Shown piece after piece: positions 9,190-17,830 of a stretch of 64,000 bases of DNA. This DNA comes from HGM04593 sp045631905. GTDB lineage: Bacteria > Bacteroidota > Bacteroidia > Bacteroidales > Bacteroidaceae. Below the pieces are notes generated by a model that made no database searches, was not told the DNA's origin, and worked only from the letters and a program-made list of their open reading frames with translations. A program made the position numbers and the translations under genes. The first letter of the stretch is position 1, and every line of letters starts with the position of its first letter. The stretch lies in NCBI GenBank assembly GCA_045631905.1, contig JAZQVO010000003.1, positions 19,634 through 83,633 of the forward strand. Direction: 5' to 3'.

Positions 9190-9960
9190 TTGGCAACCTT
9201 GTCGGGTAGTGGCGTGGGGCGTGTCAAGCATTATGTGGTGGAGAGCGAGAGGGTTCCCCCGGCGTTCGATGGCTTTGATATTGTCTTTTTGTCCGACTTG
9301 CATTTCCCAAGTAAATTTACCCCCAAACGGCTTGCAAAGCTCGTTGGCAGGGTGCGTGAACTATCGCCCGACATGCTCCTGTTTGGTGGCGATTATGCCC
9401 CTTCGCCCGAATATGCTGGCTTGCTGTTTTCCTCCTTTTCATCGGTGGAAACGGCGCATGGTAAGTATGCGGTGCTTGGGAATCATGAGAGGCGTTTCAC
9501 CGCCTCTTCGGTAAGGGGGATTATGGAGAGGGGTGGTGTGTGTCTGCTCTCCGACGAGTGTGTGCACATTGTGCAGGGTGGCGACACACTCTCTTTGGTC
9601 GGCGTGGGCGACTCCTTCAGGCCGTCGCAGGCGTTGCTCGACATGGTCGAGGGGCTCTCTCCCGGGGCGTACAGCATAGTGCTCTCTCACACCCCCGACT
9701 TTGCTCAGGATACAGGCGTGGGGGCCGACCTTGTGCTTTCGGGGCACACGCATGGTGGTCAGGTAAGTTTGTTGGGGTTTTATGCTCCTGTTACAAACTC
9801 GAAATATGGCAACCGTTTCCTAAGCGGGAGAAACATAACCGATGAAGGGGTTATCGTGATTACCACAAACGGGGTGGGTACCTCTCGCCGTAAAATGCGT
9901 TTCTGCGTACCGAGTGAGATTGTGGTGGTTACTTTAAGAAGGGTGGTACGGAATTTTTAA
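9190..9960 (+). CDS. Metallophosphoesterase (YkuE-like), apparent N-terminal frameshift
   Basis: A calcineurin-like phosphoesterase, in this subgroup usually membrane-anchored and acting at the cell surface, often on lipid-linked substrates. The metal-binding blocks are complete: FLSDLHF, GGDYAP, LGNHE, VLSHTPDF and SGHTHGGQ. No ATG exists in this frame after the ispF stop at 9121; the first candidate start is the TTG at 9190. One frame over, an ATG at 9131 begins MLRLFRYMVLLAAVTLLISSW, a convincing signal anchor. Adding one G to the G4 run at 9216-9219 would join that anchor to GRVKHYVVESERV. The gene is therefore either inactive, misread in the assembly, or starts at TTG without an anchor. 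Confidence 0.8.
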   Translation: MATLSGSGVGRVKHYVVESERVPPAFDGFDIVFLSDLHFPSKFTPKRLAKLVGRVRELSPDMLLFGGDYAPSPEYAGLLFSSFSSVETAHGKYAVLGNHERRFTASSVRGIMERGGVCLLSDECVHIVQGGDTLSLVGVGDSFRPSQALLDMVEGLSPGAYSIVLSHTPDFAQDTGVGADLVLSGHTHGGQVSLLGFYAPVTNSKYGNRFLSGRNITDEGVIVITTNGVGTSRRKMRFCVPSEIVVVTLRRVVRNF

Positions 9961-9970
9961 GCATGTTTCG

Positions 9971-9997
9971 TTGTGAACAATGTTTTTTGTATCTTCG
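9971..9997 (+). promoter_or_regulatory. Promoter of ribD
   Basis: TTG at 9971-9973, then 16 bp, then TATCTTCG at 9990-9997, 30 bp before the ribD ATG. The spacing is a little short of the usual 19 bp. Confidence 0.55.
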
Positions 9998-10026
9998 CGC
10001 CACGGTGGTAACAAAAGCCTCTGCTT

Positions 10027-11106
10027 ATGAATAAATTTTCACATACCGACGAACTTTATATGCACAGGTGCTTGCAACTTGCACGTTGTGGCACAGGTAG
10101 CACCTCGCCCAACCCTATGGTTGGTGCCGTTATTGTGTGCGACGGAAGAATAATCGGCGAGGGGTATCATGTGCGTGCGGGAGAGCCTCATGCCGAGGTT
10201 AATGCGGTGCGTTCGGTAAAAGAGTGTGACCGTGCATTGCTCTCACGCTCAACGATATATGTGAGCTTGGAGCCCTGCTCGCATTATGGTAAAACGCCTC
10301 CTTGTGCCGACCTTATAATCTCGTGTGGTATACCTCGCGTGGTGATTGGGGTTACCGATTTTAATTCTCAGGTTAATGGTGGCGGTATAGCCCGTCTTCG
10401 TGATGCCGGTGTAGAAGTTGTTGTTGGCGTGCTCGAAAGCGAGGCTTATGCCTTGAATAAAAAATTCTTTACATATCACAGGTGCAAACGCCCCTATATT
10501 ACTCTAAAATGGGCCGAAACGGCAGATGGTTTTATAGATGTCGTGCGCACATCGTCGGCCCTGCCTTCGTTAAAAATCTCCACGCCTCTTTCTTTGGTTG
10601 CCGTGCACCGCTTGCGTGCCTGGCACGATGCTATTTTGGTGGGTACTCGCACAGCCTTGCTCGATAATCCGTCGCTGAACGTGCGCTGTTGGGTAGGCCG
10701 TCAGCCGTTGAGGCTTGTGATAGACAGGGAGGGTGTGTTACCCTCTTCGCTCAATCTTTTTGATGGCTCGCAACCGACGGTTGTTTTTACTGCCCGTGAG
10801 GGTGTTGGTGTGCGTGGTAAAAATATTGAACATGTTGTGCTCGATTTTTCGTGCGATGTTTTGCCACAGATTCTCTCCTTCCTTGCTGCTCGCAAAATAG
10901 ACAGTCTTCTTGTCGAGGGTGGTGCCGAATTATTGCAGAGCTTTATAGATGCCTCGCTGTGGGATACTGTCCGCGTAGAGCGCAACCCCTCTTTGGCGGT
11001 GGGTGCCGGCGTGCCCTCTCCGCGCATTAATTGCGATGTTTGTGAAGAGAAAAGCATGCTTTCGGGCAACGAAATAGTATTAATAACACCAAAAAAACAT
11101 GCTTAA
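10027..11106 (+). CDS. ribD: Bifunctional riboflavin deaminase/reductase RibD
   Basis: Catalyses two middle steps of riboflavin synthesis: deamination of the diaminopyrimidine and NADPH-dependent reduction of the ribosyl side chain. The N-terminal cytidine-deaminase-like domain has the zinc site PHAEVNA (His55, Glu57) and PCSHYGKTPPC (Cys84, Cys93). The C-terminal reductase domain (from about residue 157, RPYITLKWAETADG) ends with LLVEGGAELLQSFI. The 359 residues are typical. It appears monocistronic; ribF lies elsewhere in the window at 47055. Confidence 0.96.
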   Translation: MNKFSHTDELYMHRCLQLARCGTGSTSPNPMVGAVIVCDGRIIGEGYHVRAGEPHAEVNAVRSVKECDRALLSRSTIYVSLEPCSHYGKTPPCADLIISCGIPRVVIGVTDFNSQVNGGGIARLRDAGVEVVVGVLESEAYALNKKFFTYHRCKRPYITLKWAETADGFIDVVRTSSALPSLKISTPLSLVAVHRLRAWHDAILVGTRTALLDNPSLNVRCWVGRQPLRLVIDREGVLPSSLNLFDGSQPTVVFTAREGVGVRGKNIEHVVLDFSCDVLPQILSFLAARKIDSLLVEGGAELLQSFIDASLWDTVRVERNPSLAVGAGVPSPRINCDVCEEKSMLSGNEIVLITPKKHA

Positions 11107-11135
11107 AGTATAAAATATTATAAATTAAGTGCAAA

Positions 11136-11169
11136 TTGTCGCTCAAACCGAAAAATGTTGCTAATTTTG
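11136..11169 (+). promoter_or_regulatory. Promoter of the DUF6242-porG-bamA operon
   Basis: TAATTTTG at 11162-11169 matches the -7 element, with TTG at 11136-11138 23 bp upstream. This places transcription start near 11176, which argues for the lipoprotein start at 11196 rather than the in-frame ATG at 11178. Confidence 0.5.
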
Positions 11170-11195
11170 TAGGTTGAATGTTTATATCAATTTCT

Positions 11196-12542
11196 ATGAA
11201 AAAATATATAGCAATATATTTGGCGGTTCTCTCGTTTGTGGTGGCAACTGTTTCGTGTAGCAGGGACGATGATGGCGACGTTGTGATAGGTACATCGCCT
11301 TATGCTTTTTTCACCTCTTTCGGCATCGGAAATATTGAAGTTCCGTATCACGACTTTACTGTCGATGGGAAGGATACCATCGTGCATCTGCTTGTGTCGG
11401 GTGATGAATTTGAGTTTGTTATAGACCAAAAAACGAAGGAGATTTATAACATCGATTCTATCGCTTACAACACAAAGGTTGATAAAGTGGTTACCTCCAT
11501 GACCTGTACCGGTGTTCCTTACCGCTACGATGCCAAGCTTGGCGATTATATCTATTTCTCGGCAAGCGATTCGGTCGATTTTACCAACCCTCTGAGCGTG
11601 AAGGTGGTCTCTACCGACAAATCTTACACAAATTATTACACCATAAAGCTTAATGTGCACAAGGTGGACCCCGACCTGCTCTTGTGGGAGGAGTATCCTG
11701 CGGTGGTCGATGGCATAACACCCGTGCGTCTGCTCGAAAAGGGTGGTCTGCTCTATCTGTTTGGTGTGAACGATGCCGGCGAGCCCGTTGTCGCCGTGTC
11801 GTCGGCCGAAGGAGCACCGTCGTGGGAGCTTTCGGCATTAAACGTGTCGGGCGCAGTACCCTCTTCGGCAATAATCTTTGGCGAGGAGATTTATATAATA
11901 GCAAACGGCGATGTTTATTCATCGGCCGATGCTTGCGCATGGTCGCTTGTTTCGCAGGGGCTGGGGCTTAAAACCCTGTTTGCCGTGTCGGGTAGCGAGC
12001 TTTGGGCTACCGATGGTGTGAACCTCATGTATAGTGCCGACGGCGCATCTTTTGCGGTGTCTGAACCCCTGCCCTCGGCTTTCCCTCTTTATGGTTGCAG
12101 TTACACAAGCGCCCCTTTGCAGACCAACAAGAATATCATAAGAACAACGGTGTTTGGTCGTTCGGTCGAAGATGAGAACGGCAAAGTGAATGTGTGGAGT
12201 AAATTATCGACCGATGATGCTTGGGTTGAATTTGTCGTGAACGACGATTATCGTTGTCCGTCGCTAAGCGGGGTGCAGGTGATTGCTTACGACAAAGCCC
12301 TGTATGCCTTGGGCGGTGCAGACCGAGTGGGCGATAATGATATTAAGCCTTTTGAGTCGTTCTTTGTGTCGAAGGATAATGGTATAGTTTGGAAACAATC
12401 GAAAGAGTATAATATCTCCTTGCCCAAAGCCTTGGAGGGGCAGGGGGTTCCCTTTGCCACATGCGTAACAGAGGATAACAGAATCTGGCTTGTTACACCA
12501 CTTGGTGTGTGGAAGGGTGCAATAAACCGTTTGCTTTTTTAA
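11196..12542 (+). CDS. DUF6242-type lipoprotein
   Basis: A 448-residue exported lipoprotein: MKKYIAIYLAVLSFVVATVSC has a hydrophobic core and a lipobox with Cys21, followed by acidic residues (SRDDDGD). The N-terminal third matches the pattern of DUF6242 proteins, with FFTSFGIGNIE, 'SGDEFEFVIDQKTKEIYNIDS' and DSVDFTNPLSVKV. The rest looks like a sialidase/BNR-type propeller with repeated Trp/Asp segments (WSLVSQGLG, LWATDGVNLMYSADG, FVSKDNGIVWKQS). In P. gingivalis a lipoprotein gene precedes porG in the same order, so a role in the cell envelope is plausible, but no function is known to me. Confidence 0.78.
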   Translation: MKKYIAIYLAVLSFVVATVSCSRDDDGDVVIGTSPYAFFTSFGIGNIEVPYHDFTVDGKDTIVHLLVSGDEFEFVIDQKTKEIYNIDSIAYNTKVDKVVTSMTCTGVPYRYDAKLGDYIYFSASDSVDFTNPLSVKVVSTDKSYTNYYTIKLNVHKVDPDLLLWEEYPAVVDGITPVRLLEKGGLLYLFGVNDAGEPVVAVSSAEGAPSWELSALNVSGAVPSSAIIFGEEIYIIANGDVYSSADACAWSLVSQGLGLKTLFAVSGSELWATDGVNLMYSADGASFAVSEPLPSAFPLYGCSYTSAPLQTNKNIIRTTVFGRSVEDENGKVNVWSKLSTDDAWVEFVVNDDYRCPSLSGVQVIAYDKALYALGGADRVGDNDIKPFESFFVSKDNGIVWKQSKEYNISLPKALEGQGVPFATCVTEDNRIWLVTPLGVWKGAINRLLF

Positions 12543-12557
12543 AACAGGCGATAAACT

Positions 12558-13256
12558 ATGAAAAACATCTGCAAAATAGCTCTTTTGCTTAGCACCATGC
12601 TGTTTGGCGTGGTGGCGCACGTTAGTGCCGACGACCTCGAATACAAGTATGAGTGGGGTGGCATGCTGGGTGCAAGCAGTTATTATGGCGATGCCAACTA
12701 TACAGGCTTTTTGCAGAATACTAATATTATGGGTGGTATATTGTGGCGTTATAACATTAACCCACGCATGGCTTTGAAGGCCAACCTTGCCTTTGCGAAA
12801 ATCTCGGGTAACACGGCCGACGGCGATAACCGTTTTCCCGGTGGCGATGTTGAATTTAGTCGCAATATATACGACTTGGGCGTGCAGTATGAGTGTAACT
12901 TCTTTGCCTATGGGCAAGGTGCTACATATAAAGGAACACGGCGTTTCACACCATATATATCGGGTGGTTTGGGCATGACATATGCTCCCGAACCATTAAA
13001 AAACGTCTTTACGCTGAATATCCCTTTGGGCGTAGGAGTAAAATATAAATTTGCACCACGTTGGAACGTGGGTTGCGAGATGTCGTTTCGTTTTACTGTG
13101 AGCGACGACTTAGATGTTACGAAGGAGACGGCACCTATGCTTAACGACCCTTATGGCATAAAGAGCAGTGGGCTGAAAAACAAAGACAGTTACTCTTTTT
13201 TGTCGATATTTGTAACATATGACATAGCCCCCAAATACAGGAGATGCAATAATTGA
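12558..13256 (+). CDS. porG: T9SS outer-membrane protein PorG (DUF6089)
   Basis: A small beta-barrel that contacts the PorK/PorN ring of the T9SS in studied species. The 232 residues have a signal peptide (MKNICKIALLLSTMLFGVVAHVSA), then the typical opening YEWGGMLGASSYYGDANYTG, a conserved 'NTNIMGGILWRYNINPRMALK' stretch and a late FTPYISGGLGMTY. The gene order porG, uppS, bamA, skp is the P. gingivalis PG0189-PG0193 order, which supports calling it PorG rather than an unrelated barrel. Confidence 0.85.
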   Translation: MKNICKIALLLSTMLFGVVAHVSADDLEYKYEWGGMLGASSYYGDANYTGFLQNTNIMGGILWRYNINPRMALKANLAFAKISGNTADGDNRFPGGDVEFSRNIYDLGVQYECNFFAYGQGATYKGTRRFTPYISGGLGMTYAPEPLKNVFTLNIPLGVGVKYKFAPRWNVGCEMSFRFTVSDDLDVTKETAPMLNDPYGIKSSGLKNKDSYSFLSIFVTYDIAPKYRRCNN

Positions 13257-13283
13257 TAATAAATATTTCAAAATAAAACCAAT

Positions 13284-14021
13284 ATGAACTACTCGGAGCA
13301 GATAAACAAAGAGAATATACCTCAACACATTGCAATAATAATGGACGGCAATGGTCGTTGGGCGCAGTTGCGTGGCATGGAACGTTCGCAAGGCCATCAG
13401 GCAGGAGCCGCAACGGTGCGTCAGCTTGTCGAAGATGCTGTGAGGTTGGGGGTTAAGTATCTGACTCTCTATACCTTCTCGACCGAAAACTGGAAACGTC
13501 CGCAGGCCGAGGTGGCGGCTCTCATGGCTTTGCTTTTTGAGTCTATCGAAGAAGAGCTCTTCATGAAAAACAATGTGGCTTTTCGCATCATAGGTGACCT
13601 GGGCAAGCTCCCTCAAAATGTGCGTGAGCGTCTCGAAGCCTGCATGCAACGCACAGCCGCCAACGATAGAATGACTTTGGTGCTCGCGCTCAGCTACTCG
13701 GCAAAATGGGAGATAGTAGAGGCTGTGAAGAGTATTGCCGAAAAGGCAAAGGCCGGCGATGTGGCAGTCGAGGATATTGACGATAAATTGATAGACAGCT
13801 CTCTCTCGACCTCCTTCATGCCCGACCCCGACTTGCTCATACGCACCGGTAAGGAACAGCGTTTGAGCAACTTCCTGCTTTGGCAGTGTGCATACTCGGA
13901 GTTTTATTTTACCGAGGTGCTGTGGCCCGACTTTGATAATGAGCAGTTGTGCAAGGCGGTTTATGAATACCAGAAACGTCAGCGTCGCTACGGCTTGACA
14001 GGCGAGCAGGTTACAAAATGA
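13284..14021 (+). CDS. uppS: Undecaprenyl diphosphate synthase (isoprenyl transferase)
   Basis: Builds the C55 lipid carrier for peptidoglycan and surface polysaccharides. The 245 residues carry MDGNGRWA with the catalytic Asp21, TLYTFSTENWKRP near residues 58-70, and the C-terminal dimer motif DLLIRTGKEQRLSNFLLWQ. It lies 27 bp after porG and 15 bp before bamA. Confidence 0.96.
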   Translation: MNYSEQINKENIPQHIAIIMDGNGRWAQLRGMERSQGHQAGAATVRQLVEDAVRLGVKYLTLYTFSTENWKRPQAEVAALMALLFESIEEELFMKNNVAFRIIGDLGKLPQNVRERLEACMQRTAANDRMTLVLALSYSAKWEIVEAVKSIAEKAKAGDVAVEDIDDKLIDSSLSTSFMPDPDLLIRTGKEQRLSNFLLWQCAYSEFYFTEVLWPDFDNEQLCKAVYEYQKRQRRYGLTGEQVTK

Positions 14022-14036
14022 TAATAGGATAGTAAA

Positions 14037-16667
14037 ATGAGATATACTTCGTTTTTCAGAACACTTATATTAATAATGTCTGTGTTGGCAACCATGCAGG
14101 TGTCGGCGCAAAAGAAGATTGTAAACCCTTCGATTCTATACACCGATAATCCGCACACATACACCATCGGTGGCATAAACCTGTCGGGTGTCGATAATTA
14201 CGAGCCTTATGTTATAATAGGTATCTCGGGCTTGTCGGTTGGCGATGTGGTGGAGGTTCCCGGCGATGCCATAACAACAGCCGTAAAGAACTATTGGAAG
14301 CATGGTCTTTTTGCCGACGTAAGCATAGTTGCCGATAGCATAGTTGGAGATAAAATTTATCTTGGGATAAACCTCAAGCAACGCCCTCGTATATCGAACA
14401 TAAATTATAATGGTATTAAAAAAGGTGAGCGCGAGGACTTGGAGATTAAGCTGAACTTGCGAAAAGGCAATCAGATTACCCCCAACATGGTTGATGCCGC
14501 CACAAACGCAATAAAAAGTTATTTCGAGGATAAAGGCTATAATAATGCCGATGTAAATATTGTTCAACGCCCCGACGTAACTGCCGACAATCAGGTTATC
14601 GTCGATATTAATGTCGATAAGAAAGAGAAGATTAAGGTGCACCGCATATATTTCAATGGTGTCGAAGATGTGCCCCTGAAAAAGGTTAAGTATGCCATGA
14701 AGATGCGCGAGAAAACACGTTGGAGCACATTTAGAAACACTCTTTTCCGCTCAAAGAAGTTTACCCCTGAAAAGTACAAAGAGGATAAAGAGAATATACT
14801 CGCTCGCTATGCCGAGCTTGGTTATCGCGATGCTCGAATACTATCGGACAGCGTGGTTCCCTACAACGAAAAGAGTGTAGATATATACATAAACATGGAG
14901 GAGGGAAAAAGATATTACCTTCGCAGTGTTAAGTGGATAGGTAACAGTGTCTTCTCAACAGCCTATCTCGACTACCTGTTGCGTCTCAAACCGGGCGATG
15001 TATATAACCAGACAGAGCTGGATAAACGCCTTTATACCGATGAAGATGGTATAAAGAACGAGTATTACAATAAAGGATATGTATTCTTTAACATACTACC
15101 CATAGAGGTGAGCGTGGAGAACGACTCTGTCGATTTGGAGCTACGTATGTCCGAAGGTGTGCAGGCAACGATAGACAGGGTGCGCATATCGGGTAACGAA
15201 CGTCTCTACGAGGAGGTTGTGCGTCGCGAGTTGCGCACAATACCCGGCAACCTCTTCTCGATGTCGGCTCTCGAACGCTCATATCGCGAGATTGCCAACA
15301 TGGGACATTTTAACCCCGAAACCATTAAACCCGACGTGTTGCCCAACCCCGAGACCGGTACGGTGGATATTAATTGGGGGCTCGAGACCAAGAGTAGCGA
15401 CCAGGTGGAGCTCTCTGCCGGTTGGGGACAGACAGGTGTGATAGGTAAGTTGTCGTTGAAATTTACTAACTTCTCTATGCGTAACATGTTCCGCAAAGGT
15501 GCTTTGCGTCGCGGTATCATACCGCAGGGCGACGGACAGACACTTACTCTGAGTGCGCAGTCAAACGGAAAGTATTATCAGTCGTACAGCATATCGTTCT
15601 TCGACCCATGGTTCGGGCGCAAACGCCCCAACTCCTTCTCGGTGTCGGCGTTCATGTCTGTGCAGACCGACGTTGCCGACAGCTATTATAACTCGGCCTA
15701 TTATAACAACTACAACAACTATCTTTATGGTTATGGTAATTACAACGGCTATGGTTACAACAATATGTCGTCGTATTACGACCCCGACAAGTACATCAAG
15801 ATGTATGGTTTGTCGATAGGCTGGGGCCGTCGCCTCAAATGGCCCGACGACTACTTTAACCTTTCGGCCGAGCTTAATTATCAGCTCTACTCGCTCAAAG
15901 ATTGGCAGTACTTCCTGATTACCGACGGTAAATGTAATAATATAAACCTCTCGGTAACCTTGTCGCGTCACTCCATCGACAACCCCTTCTATCCGCGTCA
16001 AGGTTCGGAGTTCTCGTTGCAAACCTCGTTCACTCCACCTTATTCGCTCTTCGACGGTAAGGATTATGCCTCTTTGGCACGTAACCCCAAAAGCCCCACA
16101 TACAAGGCCGAGCTCCGCGAGAAGCATAAGTGGATAGAGTACTACAAAATTAAGTTCCGTAGCAAGACCTACACCTCGCTCACAAGTGGCAAGCACAATT
16201 TCGTGCTCATGACACGTGCCGACTTTGGTATCCTTGGCAGTTACGACAACAACAAAAAGTCGCCTTTCGAAACATTCTACGTGGGTGGCGACGGTATGAG
16301 CGGATATTCGTACAACTATGCAACCGACATGGTGGCTTTGCGCGGTTACGAAAACGGTAGCCTCACCCCCTATGGCTACGAGGGTTACGCCTATGCACGT
16401 CTGGGCTTGGAGCTTCGTTACCCATTCATGTTGCAAAGCGCCACAACGATATATGGTCTTGCCTTTGTCGAGGGTGGTAACTCATGGACCGATGCATCGA
16501 AGTTCAATCTCTTCGACCTCAAACGAAGCGCAGGTGTGGGTATACGCATCTTCTTGCAGATGATAGGTCTTATTGGTCTTGACTGGGCATATGGTTTCGA
16601 CGATGTGTTCGGCTCTACTCAATATAGCGGTAGTCACTTCCACTTTATTCTTGGTCAGGAATTTTAA
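14037..16667 (+). CDS. bamA: Outer-membrane protein assembly factor BamA
   Basis: The Omp85 protein that folds beta-barrel proteins into the outer membrane. The 876 residues have a signal peptide (MRYTSFFRTLILIMSVLATMQVSA-Q) and POTRA domains over about residues 35-420; one begins ISNINYNGIKKGEREDL. The 16-strand barrel includes the loop-6 motif ALRGYENGS. The C-terminal residues HFHFILGQEF end in Phe, the barrel-assembly signal. A low-complexity Tyr/Asn-rich stretch (about residues 545-580: YNSAYYNNYNNYLYGYGNYN) sits in a predicted loop. It is coupled to skp paralogues downstream. Confidence 0.95.
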   Translation: MRYTSFFRTLILIMSVLATMQVSAQKKIVNPSILYTDNPHTYTIGGINLSGVDNYEPYVIIGISGLSVGDVVEVPGDAITTAVKNYWKHGLFADVSIVADSIVGDKIYLGINLKQRPRISNINYNGIKKGEREDLEIKLNLRKGNQITPNMVDAATNAIKSYFEDKGYNNADVNIVQRPDVTADNQVIVDINVDKKEKIKVHRIYFNGVEDVPLKKVKYAMKMREKTRWSTFRNTLFRSKKFTPEKYKEDKENILARYAELGYRDARILSDSVVPYNEKSVDIYINMEEGKRYYLRSVKWIGNSVFSTAYLDYLLRLKPGDVYNQTELDKRLYTDEDGIKNEYYNKGYVFFNILPIEVSVENDSVDLELRMSEGVQATIDRVRISGNERLYEEVVRRELRTIPGNLFSMSALERSYREIANMGHFNPETIKPDVLPNPETGTVDINWGLETKSSDQVELSAGWGQTGVIGKLSLKFTNFSMRNMFRKGALRRGIIPQGDGQTLTLSAQSNGKYYQSYSISFFDPWFGRKRPNSFSVSAFMSVQTDVADSYYNSAYYNNYNNYLYGYGNYNGYGYNNMSSYYDPDKYIKMYGLSIGWGRRLKWPDDYFNLSAELNYQLYSLKDWQYFLITDGKCNNINLSVTLSRHSIDNPFYPRQGSEFSLQTSFTPPYSLFDGKDYASLARNPKSPTYKAELREKHKWIEYYKIKFRSKTYTSLTSGKHNFVLMTRADFGILGSYDNNKKSPFETFYVGGDGMSGYSYNYATDMVALRGYENGSLTPYGYEGYAYARLGLELRYPFMLQSATTIYGLAFVEGGNSWTDASKFNLFDLKRSAGVGIRIFLQMIGLIGLDWAYGFDDVFGSTQYSGSHFHFILGQEF

Positions 16668-16672
16668 AATTT

Positions 16673-17194
16673 ATGATTATGAAAAAACTATTGACATTTG
16701 CACTATTCGCCTTTATGGCTGTGGCCGGTGCACAGGCCCAGAAATTTGCTCTCATAGATATGGAGTACATATTAAAGAATATACCCGCATACGAGCGTGC
16801 CAACGAGCAGATGACACAACAGTCGAAACGTTGGCAGGGCGAGATAGACGAACTTGCCGAGGAGGCCGAAAAGCTATACAAAAAATATCAAAGCGAGTCG
16901 CCCTTCCTTTCCGACGAACAGCGTGTGGCCCGCGAAGAGGAGATACTTGCCAAGGAGACACGGGCGAGCGAGCTCAAACGTCTCTACTTTGGTCCAAACG
17001 GCGAGCTTTTCAAGAAACGCGAGAGCCTCATGGCACCTATCCAAGACGAAATTTACAATGCGGTGAAAGAGGTGTGTGAGCAAAAGAAATATTCTATGGT
17101 GATTGACCGCGCCTCGGCTGGTAGCATCATATACGCCTCGCCAAATGTCGATATAAGCAATGAGGTTCTTGCCAAACTTGGTTATTCGAATTAA
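16673..17194 (+). CDS. Skp/OmpH-family periplasmic chaperone (copy 1)
   Basis: Periplasmic holdase that carries unfolded outer-membrane proteins to BamA. The protein is 173 residues with a signal peptide (MIMKKLLTFALFAFMAVAGAQA-QK), followed by the OmpH opening FALIDMEYIL, a central charged coiled-coil region (about 50-125) and a C-terminal strand YSMVIDRASAGSIIYASPNVDIS. A second possible start is the ATG at 16679. It lies 5 bp after bamA and is the first of three tandem paralogues. Confidence 0.9.
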   Translation: MIMKKLLTFALFAFMAVAGAQAQKFALIDMEYILKNIPAYERANEQMTQQSKRWQGEIDELAEEAEKLYKKYQSESPFLSDEQRVAREEEILAKETRASELKRLYFGPNGELFKKRESLMAPIQDEIYNAVKEVCEQKKYSMVIDRASAGSIIYASPNVDISNEVLAKLGYSN

Positions 17195-17207
17195 TTGGTT
17201 ACCTTTG
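17178..17207 (+). promoter_or_regulatory. Internal promoter before the second skp gene
   Basis: TTG at 17178-17180, exactly 19 bp, then TACCTTTG at 17200-17207: a near-consensus Bacteroidetes promoter overlapping the end of skp copy 1. It would let copies 2 and 3 be expressed apart from bamA. Confidence 0.65.
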
Positions 17208-17243
17208 CACAACTTAAACAGATAACTTTAAATACACAATACA

Positions 17244-17753
17244 ATGAAAAAGATTCTTATTTTACTTTTGATTATGGCTCCCATGAGCCTTTTTGCACAG
17301 AAATTCGGTTATGTGAACGCACCCGAGATTGCACAGGTGATGCCCGAGTTTACAAAAGCAAATAACGAGTTGCAGGCATTGCAGAAACAGTATGCCGACG
17401 AGTATGAGCGCTTGCGTACAGAACTTGAGAAAAAAGGTACCGAGTATGAGCAGGTGAAGGATTCTCTTCCCCCCGCAATCGTACAGCGTCGCGAGCGTGA
17501 CTTGCAGGAGCTCATCACCCGCATGCAACAATATGAGCAGGAGAGCTATCAGCACTTGCAACAGGCACAGGCACAGAAGCTTGCCGAGGTAAACGACAAA
17601 TTGCAGAAGGCTATTCAGGCTGTGGGCCGCGAGGGTGGTTACATCTGCGTGTTCGATATTGCCAGCGGTATCCCCTTCATCAGCGAGACATTGTGCGACG
17701 ACCTTAATGCTAAGGTAAAGGCAAAGCTTGGTATAGGCGTTGCCACAAAGTAA
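17244..17753 (+). CDS. Skp/OmpH-family periplasmic chaperone (copy 2)
   Basis: The second OmpH paralogue, 169 residues: signal peptide MKKILILLLIMAPMSLFA-Q, FGYVNAPEIAQVMPEF at the N-terminus of the mature chain, a Gln/Glu-rich coiled coil (about 45-125) and the terminal strand GGYICVFDIASGIPFIS. It has its own promoter and is followed by a stem-loop, so it may be transcribed alone or with copy 3. Confidence 0.9.
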   Translation: MKKILILLLIMAPMSLFAQKFGYVNAPEIAQVMPEFTKANNELQALQKQYADEYERLRTELEKKGTEYEQVKDSLPPAIVQRRERDLQELITRMQQYEQESYQHLQQAQAQKLAEVNDKLQKAIQAVGREGGYICVFDIASGIPFISETLCDDLNAKVKAKLGIGVATK

Positions 17754-17775
17754 TTTAAAAATATAACATAATGGC

Positions 17776-17806
17776 AGGGGAATATTTATGTTCCCCTTTC
17801 CTTATT
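17776..17806 (+). terminator. Stem-loop between skp copies 2 and 3
   Basis: AGGGGAA (17776-17782) pairs with TTCCCCT (17791-17797) across an 8-nt loop, followed by TTCCTTATTT. The T-rich tail is interrupted, so it is likely a partial terminator. Confidence 0.5.
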
Positions 17807-17830
17807 TATAAATATCTATAAAAGAATAAG

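Noticed and set aside
15661..15780. Tyr/Asn-rich low-complexity stretch in bamA as a possible repeat or insertion
   Set aside because: In frame, within a predicted surface loop, and without exact unit structure; best read as loop variation.
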